Assembly: GCF_958295425.1 (NCBI RefSeq)
Contig: NC_081146.1
Coordinates: 17,803,458-17,867,457 of the forward strand
Source of the DNA: Solea solea
Lineage: Eukaryota; Chordata; Actinopteri; Pleuronectiformes; Soleidae
DNA length: 64,000 nucleotides
Direction of reading: 5' to 3'
Part shown: positions 1-13,000 of the stretch, one piece after another
How positions within the stretch are numbered: position 1 is the first letter of the stretch
How the letters are laid out: every line of letters starts with the position of its first letter
Notes under the pieces: model-generated
Database searches by the model: none
Told to the model about the DNA's origin: nothing
What the model saw: the letters and a program-made list of their open reading frames with translations, nothing else
Position numbers and translations under genes: made by a program

Positions 1-3000
1 GTGTTTTTGTAAGATGGCCCTCATTCATGCGAGCACAATGGAGAAGTCATTACCTTGTCCCAGACAGAAAAGGGGAGCCAGTCTGAGCCCAGTCACCTTC
101 CTATGAAGCTCATCTCAAGCATCCCTCTTCTTTCAGCCCCTGCTGTCTGCTCTCTTCCTTGCTGCCACTTTTGTCTGTTATATTAGACGAGTGGATGAGT
201 GTTGTATGAGCGGTAAAGGACTCTAATTGTTGTAACAGACATCGGCAAGAATTTAAAGGTAGTATTTAGTTTCAGCCTTGTGCAGCATAGTGGATGTATG
301 ACCATTATGTGCAAATGGTTTTCCTCAAAGTATGGGAGATGGATATCAGTATGACAGATCTTTGCTGATTGACAGGATTTGGGTAGTTGCAGGTCCATGG
401 TAGAGGTTAATATTAGTGGTGTGTGTGTGACAAAAAGGAAATGTTAGAATGTCAGCTGGTTAGACCAACATTGGCATTTTTAATTACAAACGAATGGCAA
501 ACATTTTCATATCAAGTTCATCCTTCAGGAACTGTGACTGACCAATATTAAGTCAGTACTGAGAGAGTCACAATACTGGAGGCCATTGCAGGCTATTGAG
601 GTATGCCATTTCTTAGAATTGTCTGTTAAATGAATCCTTTTGGAAAAGGATGTTTTACACAAAGTAATATAGCATGAGTTGGTACAAATATCCCTGCCTT
701 CCAAGTGAGCCAAAACAAACATGGCAGCTAATAAAAAAACTCTTGTGTGGCTTGTGTCTGCTTCTCTCTGACCACTGACCGTGGGCTTCTGCATTGCTGC
801 TGCCAGTGTCATGGTCTTTTCCTGTGTTTTAACAGAAGCAAAGTTGTTGCTTTGTGAAGAGACCAAACCTTTCTCCTCTTGTTTTTACTGTCTGGGTGCA
901 TTTAAGGAATCAGCTGCGCTCAAGGTGGTTGTAGGAAAACACATTTCTGTGGGGCCAGTACATTAGCTTGACATATCCATATATCTGAGTAATGATGCCT
1001 CTCTCGCAGTCGTCACTGAGGTGAGTGGGACATGGCTGTAGGTCAGTTCTAGAACAGAGCGAGGGCTAATGCAAATGTAACTTTATTTCCCCTGGTGGTT
1101 AATACTAAAATATCTTTGTTGTTTCTTGTTGGAATTGCTTTCAGAAGTAGGCAGTTAGACAGACTGTGAAATAGGACTGGCCCTCTGTGAGACCACAAAC
1201 GGATTAATTGAGGATTTCCTGTGCTATTAAGATGGTTTAGCCTTGAACATTTCACAGTGTACTATGTTTATACACATATGTGTGTAAGACAGTGTAGGTT
1301 TAGCTTTTTTTGCTTTAACTTATTGTCTCATTTGTTGCGTTCCTGCTTCACGATAAAAACTGAACACAAATGAGCTTCTGTCATCACAAACAGTGCAGTC
1401 AGACATGTCCAGCAAAAGACTGTAACCAGGACATGACCAATGAATACAGAGGCACCACTTGGCCAAAAATATGAATCCAATGCCTTACAGAATTACAGAT
1501 TTTTTAGAGGCTTGGACTCAATCCCAGCAACACTCAGGCTCCTAAGGGACCTTGACTGTTCAGCATGAAAAGACTGCCTCAAGGGGATTGGCTGCCTTTG
1601 AAGAACCCAACATGTCCACTACCTCCACCCACTCAAGGCTGCCCTCCTTAAGTCAACAGTGGCTTGGTTTTCAAGGCTGTTTGGCCAACAAGCGTGTCTG
1701 TACATTCACAAGTTGACACCGCTTGATTTAAGGAGCCCTGTGCTTGCATATTTGCTCTGGATGAGGAATTTGAGATGCTTCATTCAGGCAGCCTCAGAGC
1801 TCAGATTTGCTCGGTGGGGATCATGACTCATGAAAGTGAGAAGTAAATTAGAAGCCAAGATGCTGTCTGCTCTCACTAATGGCAGATTGAGACAATAGAT
1901 GTGCTGTTGTAATCCATGGGGATAGTTCTCATAATAATGTGAGTGAAGTTTGGGGGATTGAAACACAAAACTTGAATACAGAAATACGGCGTATTTTCAT
2001 TTGCCTCAAATTAGAATGTAGATACAGCTTGGGAATCAAGAGAAATATAGTCCAAAATATGCAAAATGATATTAAATATATAATATATGATTATGATAGG
2101 GTAAAAAATGTAAAAATAAAATGTGGCACTAATGTGAAGCAGTGACTTGGCTGCAGAAGAGTAGAAACACATAATATCTAACAGTCTCTTATGTGTTATA
2201 CAGTGTCTCATTAGTCATTTTTTAGAAGTTACACAAGTTCAAACAGATAAGATTGCCCATAATTTTGTAAATACATTGCTTACCCACACCATTACAGAGT
2301 TAAATCAAGAAGTTTTTTCCCTGTGTGTACGTTGTGTTTGATTGTCCCTGCCACCCTAGTGTATTTAATCTTTGTGCTGTTTTGGTTCATTTTGCTTTGT
2401 TTGTTCCATTTTATTTTGTTTGTCCTGTCTGTTGCTCTGGTTTTTTCCTGCTCTGGTTTTTATGTATTCCAGGCCTGCTCCTCGTGTTTCTGTTGATCCT
2501 TTGGTCTGAGTTTTACCTTTCTGAGTCTTTTGTTCATTTATGAAACTGCATTTGGTTCCGCAGGGTTTTTTTTTTTTTTTTTACATGCCATGACACACGT
2601 TTTACTGGTTACACAAGTTGAAGGACATTCTCTTTCACATACAGTATATCATGGAGCATGTTGGTAAGATAAAACCAAAGTACATGACTACAAACTCTAT
2701 GAGCCTGGAATCAGAGTAAAGAAACATGGAAGATGGGTCCAGTCTTCTGAATTATTGTGCATATATGTATATCTTCACCCAATAACTCAAACCTATGGAT
2801 ATACCTTAGTTTGGTTGTATTGAGGTTGCATCAAATCCCCACCACAAATGAATAATTCCAGCATACTATGAAGAATAATGGTTTGGTGCACTTTATTTGG
2901 TCGAAAATGGACCAGATTCAGGTTTAGCTGGACTGTGTGAAAACATCTTAAGGGACCTTAATGTAACTGCTGCATCTCAACACATGGTGTGGAGTCCTGT

Positions 3001-5926
3001 GTTAGCCAAGAAGCTAACACATTTTTACATTGCTGCAGCAGCACTTAGCTGCCAGGGTCAGTTCAGGTCTCTAAAGGCATATAATGTGGAGTGAAAATAA
3101 TATATGCAAAATTTGATCACCAGTCATGGCTCAGCTTTACGGGAACCCTCTCCAGAACCATCTTTGAGCCAGTAGCATTGCAGACTAATAAGATTGACCT
3201 GCTCGCCTTGGCCAATATTCCTCTTATCCTTGTCTCTGCCATGCCACATTCTCCTGCTCTGAGAAAGGGGATGAACCTGGGGCCTTTTGAATATTGCCTT
3301 CTTGGTTTCTCCCTCCCGCACACCTTCAGCCAACTGGGTCAGAATTTCCCACACCAGGTGATCATGTTTTGTTTGTTGGTCTGATTGTCTTATTTGTTTT
3401 TATTTGTCTCTTAGCAGGAGATGTGGTGCAGTTTTAAAGCAGAGCTGATTAAGTGGGTGGATATGGGATCTTTTTCCTGTGTATGTACAGTACATTGTAA
3501 GATATGGCGTTTTTTGTGTTGGTGGAGGTTTGTGCTCTCTGAGCGCTTTCCAGTTTAGATCTGTAATTTAGATGAAACAAGTAGAGCGATAGGAGGCCAA
3601 ACCAAAAAAACTTGACTTGACTCAGCACAAAGGTCAATTTCAGCCTTGATTAAGCCTCATTTTGATGTCAGCGTGCTTCTTCTCAGTGCTGTACCGTCTG
3701 ACAGCACTATTGACGCGACACAGCCGTATGGATAGAGAAAACATTAGTGATCTTACTGATGAATGTGCTTGGCCCTTTGAACAAAGGTCAAGGTCTGTTG
3801 AGCCGGCCTACTAATGACCACAGTTGTTTAGGGACAAGAGGGCACATGCAGGTCTTCCACGGCACATTTATATGCAGGCATTTGCTGGGAAAAGCTTAGC
3901 AGGAGGATCCTGAGAGGAGATGGATGGGAGCTGACGTGTGCTTTTCCCCTTCCTCCTGAAAGGAAAGGATGAATTTAAAGGGGTTTTATTAGCAGGGCAA
4001 TGCTCTTGAACCCTGCTAGGCCTGCCATTTTAGCAGGAACCAGATGGGAGCCATTTGACCTTTGCTGAGTCAATCTGTAGGATTTGGATTTTGAAAAGTG
4101 AAAGCTTACGTGAACACAAAATAATAAGTAGCAGTACATTTTGCAGTGAAAAAAGAAAATGGTTGAAGTTAAAAAATTAAGTAAGTTTATTCAAGCTTAA
4201 GTCAACAAGTTACATGAAAAGTTTTATTTATTTGTATTTATGAAATTGTATTCATTTGTTTACCCAGTTGAATTACATTTTCCACCATGAAGACAATGCC
4301 TTTTCTTTTACTTCATGTTATTTACCTTCATTGAAGCATTGATAATATGTGGCCATTTACTGAACTGTATGGCTTCCAGGAAGTTGATCAAGATTACCCA
4401 TTGAGAGATAACAAAGCATCAGAATCTGGTCAAAAGAACGCAAACACACCTGGAGTCAAATATTAGTTGAACTCCCGGGCTCTTTTATCGAAGTCTTTAT
4501 GCAATCTGTACACAGTGAGGCACCACTGCCGTTCCACTACTGGAATTATTAACAGCCCCTTTGTGTGTTTCATACATAATTATTACCATAAATCCCTATA
4601 GTACATTCTTGCACTTTTTTTTTCCTGTGCCATTTGAGGGAGGGACAAGGGGTAAATGTGCAGGTTAGACATGGACCATGAATTATAACCGTCATGAAGT
4701 CAACTGCAGGTTAAATGTTCAGACTGCTGACTTGCACTAGAAGTATTTCCATTAAATAAATGTTCAGGTCTCACATTAAAATTACAAGCATTTTTTTTTA
4801 TCTATGATTTAATACTGAATGTGATTTTTTTTTTATGTACAGAATCAGTGTATAACCTCAGACTTCTCAGTGCTGCTGTCGCACACAAATGAATGAACCA
4901 TTTGTTTGGTTCTTCATACAGGTGCTTGCTCTGGTGTTTCTCCCTTTGGCAGTTTTATTGGGTTCAACGTGCAGTCCTGTCCGTCACTGTACTAAAACAA
5001 AGAAGGAGAGATGTGAGATAATGAGCTGTCTTTGAGTGCTTCGTGAGCCACCAGAGGACACGGGCTAATAAAGAGTGTCATTATAAAAAGCGATGGAAAA
5101 ACAAGAGTTAGTAGAAGTGTGTGATGTGGATACAATCCAACACTCACAGCATATATGTAATGTCATATCACAATGTCAATATATCCCCCTCTGGAAAATA
5201 AAATGAGAAACCTGCAATGGAGAACATGTCTGTGAAAACCAGAAACATTAGTTTTGGCTAATGTGGCTAAGTACCTGACAAATGAAATGAAAATATGTTG
5301 CTAGACATTGAGAAATTGCAGCTTCACACTTGCTATACACCGAATTTAAATCGCTCCAAAGTAACCTTTGGTAATGAGGCACATATGCATTTTCTCTTTT
5401 TGACTTCGCAGGGAATGTTTCTCCAGTTTTAATGAAATTAATGCAGTGGCCTTGCTTTAGATGTTTTGTCATTTTTCTGTAGGAAAAAAAGTTGAAACTC
5501 TTAAAATCCTTTAGTTTTACCGTCTTCTTGTTGTGCATGCTGACTTCCTCTGGTGGATTACTGGGGCTCCTGAATAGAAAGGGGGCAGTCCTTACACTTT
5601 TTCCTACTGTGAGAATAATCTGAGGTCAACGGTCAAAGGTTCACAAGCTCATTGTGACCTTGTGAACATGATATTTTCACGGCCTGGTGGGAGTTTTTTT
5701 TCAACTTTGGTTGCCTCTTCTTCCTCTTCTGGAAGTATGTCAGCCAACAAGACTGTAAAAAACAAGTATTCACGATAATTCCTGTATTAATATATTAATT
5801 GTATAAAAACATGTGTCAAATATGTTACTCAAATCAAAGGAAAGACATGGGTGCAAACTGCAATTTGACAGGTTGGTGGAGGCACACAGCAACAAGTTTT
5901 GGGGACTGTTTTGAGCCTTATTTAGT

Positions 5927-5931
5927 ATATG

Positions 5932-5963
<32 letters not shown>

Positions 5964-5989
5964 TATACATATATACTATATATATCTTT
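5927..5989. repeat. TA/TATG/TATAC simple repeat
   Basis: About 60 bases of alternating TA broken by G and C (TATATGTATATATATATAT then ATATACATATATATACAT). Self-complementary over much of its length, so it can form hairpins. Confidence 0.9.
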
Positions 5990-6290
5990 ATTTTTAACTT
6001 AGTTTGTCATCAAGCACTCATGCTGTTGATTAAAGATGTTAAATGAATCAAAGAAACAATTTGTCACCTCTTTTCCCGTTATATGGTGGTTTTTAGTGCA
6101 CATTTAGCGCAAATGTATGTCTTACTGTACAGTGAAGGCTCTACAGGAGATTCATTGTGACCCATTTGTCATGGAATTTCCAATAAAGAGAGGGTACTTC
6201 ACCTTGAACACTGTGGGGACCTGCTCTGGAGTCTTTCAAGGTTGCCTTCTGTACACCAAGTGGACACAGACACGCAAGTTAAACTCATAC

Positions 6291-6308
6291 ACATGCATTA
6301 ATGCATGT
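6291..6308. other. 18-bp perfect palindrome
   Basis: ACATGCATTAATGCATGT equals its own reverse complement and contains two ATGCAT words around TTAA. A CACGTG word follows 9 bases later (6318-6323). Function unknown. Confidence 0.8.
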
Positions 6309-9300
6309 GAACGTGGCACGTGCAGATTGAGGTTTCGCAAGGTTTTCCATTCTTTGACACGGCACCTGCAGCCAAAGGCACGGCCCTTAAATAAACCTCC
6401 CATTTATTCTCATTGCACAATTAGGACCATTTAAGAAAATGTTCACTCCTGCTTTTTCAGTGATAGGAAACACTTAAGTCCCTCAAGGTGGCCTGAGTGA
6501 AATGGCTGCACTGCTTTCCTGCGCTTGTTAGTGGGCAGTTGTTTGTTTTAGGTCAGGTGTCATAATGACAAACTGTCAAATGAGAACTTTTTATAGAAAA
6601 CATGTTGCACCTGTCTTGTGCTTTACAGAAAAAAAAAAAAAAAACATGTCAGAGTGCCAGCTATACTGGTCACGTTAAGCACTGTAGATAATGACCTGGC
6701 TGCACCCATCATCATGTTGATGTCAGGGGAAGAGTTTGCTGTTTGATTTTATCTGTTTTTTTTTCTTTTTATATGAGAGTGCCAATCTCAACTGAGCTGA
6801 CAACAACCATTAACACGGTCAATTTAGAGTCTTCTATTAACGTAGTAAGTGGTAAATTAAAATTGTACTTAAATACACTTTTATAGTGTTAATGACCTTT
6901 ATAATTTTCCATGTGCACAATCGCACTCATTCACATGCTGTGGACCAGTGGTTCCCAGATGTGCCGTGGGATTTTACGACAACCATACTTCATTAATATT
7001 ACAATCAAATTATGTCAACACAATACTGTTTTAAATTCAGACCAGCTGAAAAAGCTGCTGCTGAGGACTGATATAGACCTAACCTTTTAATTGCGATCAA
7101 TCTCTCTTCCGAAAGCTCTCTAAAAAATGTGTTTGCAGCAGAACAACTGCAACAATTATTCTATGACTCCATTATTATATGACATCTGCCTTTTGGAGAC
7201 GCTAAAAACTCTCTGGATGTTGTAATGGTCGACTGGAAAGGGAGGTCGCGTGCAACATTTGTACCTGAGGAGGAAGTTGGATGCAGCTGGAAAGTTTTTA
7301 TGTTCCATAACAACTGTAATTTAAAAATGGCAACAGGAAGGGAAAGAAAATGGTGCATGATATAGGTCTAGTGATGGAGTTATACATCTTCCACCTGGCA
7401 TGTGATTCTGTGGCATGTGTGCTGTGTTGAAATTAGTGTGGAGACATTTTTATTTGCCTCCATGGTAAATGAGGACAGAAATCTGCCTCTGATATGTTCC
7501 TAAAGCAAACCTAACTCAGGACTCTGGACTTTTCAGGCTCTTTGACACCTTCCAATTTTAGTGGCCATGTGCTTTCATTTGTTTTTGTTCTCGTGGAGTG
7601 CCAGTGAACATACGTGTTCTGATTCTCAGCCCAACTACTGCTTCATTGAATGAGCTGATTTTCTTTCCTGGCTCGACTTTCAGAGGAATCCCTGATTGAG
7701 TTATTTCCAAAAGTGAAGCCACACAGATGATTGTTTCCTCATAAACCTGAGCAGATATTAGACCATCATTTTTGTCTTTAGACCAATACATTTTTTTGTA
7801 GAGGAGAGGCTCAGAGAAATCAGCTGATGAAGAGGCAATGGCTGCAGATAACAGTTTGAAAACAAGGTGATGAATGTAGTGACACACAGGGGAACTGGTC
7901 TGTGAGGTCACATCCCAGCTGAGGATCTCAGGTTCAGGTTCAACTAAAGTAACCTCAGGAAATTACTTAACCTCTGCTTACCCTGAAAATACAACCTTGC
8001 AGCAGAGCATGAATTCTACTTTAGGAAATTCAGGATTAAATAATATGCAGAAATTCTACTTCTTATTTTGAAGAACAAGAGGGCAAAACAATAATTTTAA
8101 GATTTAACTATGTTTATAATTATATAATTTATTTTATTTCTTCAGTGTTTATATTCAGGATCTTTTTCTTTCTTCTGTACTGAGTGCACATCTGAGTGGT
8201 GTTTAGTCTTTTTCTACACTGTGTGTACATTTTTGGATATTGTGCATTCTTATCTTATTTTTATCTCTACTTTATTACTTTAATGTAATTTTTTACTATA
8301 TTGTATTTTATTTTATTCTATTCTTACTCTTATTCTTACATTTTTATTTTCTTTTGACTTATTATGCCCTTGAACATTTCTGCACCTCTTGTCACTTTAA
8401 CTGAGCTGTTGTATCTATAGGATTTATAGAGTGTAGGATGACTGCTACGTTCACCAGGAACAATGAGTGCACTGATGCCATCACGCTTGCTTCCTTCAAA
8501 TTAGGAAATGCATGCCTGTGGAAACATAGGCCCATTTTTTTCTCTTTAAAAATATGGTTTAAGTTTACCGCGAAACCTGCAGAAATTACCTTTGTGAAAC
8601 GCAAGAGCATCTGTGAGCGGGTTCCGTATGGGCATTCAATTCAGATGATTTACACTGACACTGATCCTAAAACCTGCATTGCCTGACAGATGTTTAGTGC
8701 AACAGCTGGGTGATTGACAGCAATGATGCTTTCAAGCTCTCCAAAGCATCTCAAGTGGAAAGAGAGGAGATAGATGGAGGGACAGACATGTCTGGATAGA
8801 GAGGAGAGACTGTTAAAGGGAAGGGATCAACACTTTGAGCATGAGGGTCAGGACATAAACCAGTCCAGTGCTTCCTTTCATTCAGTCACACATATTTGAA
8901 TGCATTCATTTCGCTCTTTCTCTCTCTCTTTCCTTTTCAGCACTCACCTATTCCCTTTATCTAATGTGAAAACGTGAGAGAGCAAATGAGAACACATCAC
9001 GCATCACTCCATTGGGTTTCATTGGCTGCCTCTTCTGTGCATTGGAGACCACGAAAAGACAGCGCCATGGAGGTTTAACACCTGCTCGCTTTCCTTTTCC
9101 TTAACTGCTAGTATTTCTGGAGGTCAATGCCAATATTAAGAAGTGAAGCTGCTGATCACATGCTCAGTTTCCATGCTTTACTTTTGCATGATTTTCCATA
9201 AAGAACCTGGGATTCATTCATTGTAACAAAGGCTCCTGAACAAAATCAGACTATAGGGATGTTGCATACATATAGTGTATTTTGATATTTAGGATTTAGT

Positions 9301-9420
9301 TTTCTTTCGTCTGCAGAGACTTCCTGCTGGTGACTGCAGGCAGATGTGATCTGTTCTGCTTCCTCTTTCGTGTATCAATTAATCATTTGCTTAAGTGCTG
9401 GTTTACTAAACACTCAAAAT

Positions 9421-9467
9421 CTCTCTCTCTCATCTCTCTCTTTCTCTCCCTCTCTCTCTCCCTCTAC
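9421..9467. repeat. CT-rich pyrimidine tract
   Basis: CTCTCTCTCT units broken by A and C, on the + strand. Confidence 0.9.
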
Positions 9468-9988
9468 GTGGCAGCACCAGAGAGAGAGGTTCTGCTGTGT
9501 GTGGTGGTGGTGCTGGTGAGTGTTCTGGTGGTTTTGCTGTTATATAACAAACTTGGTCGGCTGGCTGATGAAAGCCTGAGAAAACTATTCACACCATCAG
9601 CCAGATGCCGGTGGCCTCATGAGCTTACCTTTGACCTTTATAAAGAGTAAACCACCCTCCCACTTTCTTTGTTTTTGTCCCCGCTCTTTTTTTCTGTATT
9701 TTTGTCACACTTCAGCCCACCGTTTCTCTCATCTTTGGACTATGTCCTCTAATCCTAGCTATGATAACTATGGGATAACTTTGTCATTCCACTTGGCTGC
9801 TCACCCTCCTACTCCCGGCAGATGTTTTTACAGAGTCTAGACACACATGTCACTATTGATAAAACATGAGGATGCCAGGGTTTGCTGCAGGACAATGAGG
9901 ACGTTGTGGTGTTTGGGTACATCTACTGCAGCAGGTTTAAAGAGACTCACCATTCTTCTGTTGTTCTTCTAGTATTAGTAAAGCTTTT

Positions 9989-9993
<5 letters not shown>

Positions 9994-10025
<32 letters not shown>
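9994..10025. repeat. (TG)n microsatellite
   Basis: About sixteen uninterrupted TG units. Confidence 0.95.
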
Positions 10026-10026
<1 letters not shown>

Positions 10027-13000
10027 ATAAACAGGTGACTCAGTCTTTCCTCCAGCTGTTGGCCAGAGTCTCCCTCCAGTGCAGGTCACTGCCAAAGAAA
10101 CCAGTGAACTCATCAGGAGGCTTTCTGTGATAGCGAGTTTCTAATTTGGTTTCTGCTGACTCTCTGTATTTATTCTTCTCCTGCATTAAGTCTGATTTCG
10201 CCTGTCTGGGGCACATATTGTAGTCAGGGTCAAGTACCAAGTTGTTTAAGTCAGCATGTCTGAGACCTCAAGGCATGAACATTCTTAAATGCTGAGTTGA
10301 AATCCCCTTATTTTCCTTGCATGGATGCGATAGTTTCTTTTTGCTTTTGCTGATTGCGCCAATTCATACAAGTAAAGTGAAAAGCTCTTGGTTGCTGCAC
10401 CTGTGGCAGTACTGTAATAGTGGGGTAGAATAGATGGCGCTCATGGCAGTGTTTATGGGAACAACCTCTGCTCCCTGTTTGGTCAGCTGCAGAGAGGTTG
10501 CTGGTCTGAGGAACTCTGACATCACCTCCAGAAGTGAATCCAGATACAGTGGAGCATGGTGCAACAACACTGTGGAGGCGAACTCAACCGCCCAGAAAAC
10601 TCTCTCACAGAGTCAAGCAAATGTCCGTCCCCTGCAGTTTCTGTTCGGGTTTATTCAAAGTCAACTTTTGTATTGGCAGCCATTGTTGAAATGCTCCTTT
10701 GTGCTGCCAGTACAAAAGTTTCCCACTCTCTGGCCTCCAAATAGTAGTAATATCAATCATGATAGAAGGAAGCAGGGAAACCAGCATCCATGGTTGGGTC
10801 TTTTCATGGGATTCAGGCTGGCAAAAATATAATAAACAATTCATACATGTCCTGGGCTAAATGCATGTTTTCCTTTAGTGCAGCGGTTCATTTAATTTGG
10901 TGGTGTTTCCCCACGGATCGTTTTGTTGACCAACACAGTTCATTCTGGCGACTTCTTAAAGCATGACATAATGGCGACATAATGACTTCAGGTTTTGAAA
11001 CGTAACATTTTGGTCTTTTTTGGGGTGATTTGTGACCGGGACTAATTGCAAAGTGATGACTTGTGACTCGATGACTTGTCGCCGAAATGTGTGTGGCTTG
11101 CAGAATCCTTTTGCTTTAAAGGGGTAGTGTGTTTTTTTTTTTTTTCTTTAAAGTGGAGTGTTACGTGATACTTGTGTATGCATTAATTATCCTATCAGAC
11201 AACCCTTTCTTTTGGCACTAAATTCCCCCTGATGTATTTCTGTAAGCACAAGAAGCGGTGTTGCAGAACAGAATAGCTGTTACGGTCAAAAAATGATCAA
11301 AGAGCGATGGCAAACCACTGAAATGATCCAAAATAGAGCACACAGTTTGAAAGATATATGTATTTTTCGCTTGGAACGTCTTTCATGGGCTTTCCCATTT
11401 CGGTTATCTCATCTCCCTCCCTCAACAGGCAGCACACTGAACACTCACTACTGTATTTAACACACTGACTATTTATCCTCAGTACCTCATACACTATCCA
11501 CATTTTTTTAAGCTCTCTTTTTAAAACCTTTATTTTTAACCGCTTAATGATATTTATATCCTTTAAATGTGACTGATGCAGTTTATCTGTTGTAATGTAA
11601 TGTGTTACATCCCATTTATTTATGTTTTTTCCAGCTATTCACACCCCTGGAACTCTTTGTATTAAATACTGACCTGAATCAGTATGTCATGTAGAAAAAA
11701 AACGTTATAAAATAAACTGTGGTGGCACAAATGCAGAGTGAATGCAAGGCAGCCGAATGAGAAGAGGCGAGGTTAAGATGGCTATCATTAGACATCACTT
11801 TCAGCAAGTGGTTTTACTGATAAACGAGGCGTCTCTTGTAGTGCCTCGGCTCTCATCACTGAAAAGAAAGGCCTCCCTCTCCCAGACAGCATTGAATAGA
11901 GAAGTGCTCTGTGACCACACACATCTCAACCAGGCCCGTATCACGGTGCCAAACATTTGAGCCCGGTCCCTGTTGAAGGCCTGTGTGCTTTTGTCTCCTT
12001 GTCTGATCTGCAACTGTGGATGAGAGTGGCTCAATGGGGTAAGGCCTCGCTGTCATGTTAGGCTTAGGCCTCTCTCAATAGGGGTTGTTTCTCCCAGACC
12101 AGAGGGCACTTCCATTGAATCTGCAGCTCAGTGAACACACAGGGAAAGAGGATGGGTGGAGCAAGCTGACATCCAACTGTTTTTTTTTTTTGTGGAATTG
12201 GGATTTTTGTGTTGTTTGACTATGAGCAGAATCCCCCTCCTCCTTCTCCCACGTTGTCTTATCTCCCCAAATCTCACAAGCTGTCATGTATTTTGTGTAG
12301 AATTGCATCATTTTCAACTCTTCCCACAGAGTGGACCAGGCTTTCGATGGTTTAAACGTTTTGGGTTAAGGTTTTCTTCGTCAGCATGTTGGCAAAAATG
12401 TCTAAACCATGTTATTTAGTCTCACACTGAGTCACAAAACTTTATTTCTGCTACATATAAAAAGGGAAAAAAAAAATAGTGGTAAAGGAAGAGGTTATTT
12501 AATTTATTTCCACTGTGAGGACATTCCAAGTTTTATTTTAATACTGTTTATGTGTACACCTTGTAATAAGATATTATGATGATTTTGTCATGTTTTCCTT
12601 TCTGGTTGCATTCAACGTGTTCTGCACACCACGTTGGACTCTTTGGAAACCTGGTCAAGACAACAGATGATAAAATAACAAAACTAAACAAAGTTGAAAT
12701 GGATAAAACTATTTTTTAGGTTAAAATAGATTAAAAAAAAGACAGACAACTAACAAAGGAGGAGTTATTAGATTTCTCCTTTCAGTCGTTAAGGTAAGTC
12801 AGAATCACACAATAAAAAAAGATCACCGTTGAATTTTATTGAAATCAGCATCAGAAGACTCTTGTTTATTTATAACCCACATTAGGCAAAGAATCCACTC
12901 CTGCCATGAACACATCCGACCATCAAAAACATCAACGTGTGTGAGAGTAGGGCCTGAGCCATGTTAAGATTGCGATAAGAAAGCCACGCCTTCATTGGCA

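Noticed and set aside
2325..2543. Open frame encoding a hydrophobic Cys/Phe/Leu/Val-rich peptide
   Set aside because: It is a by-product of a T-rich, low-complexity region. It has no recognised domain and no supporting exon signals.
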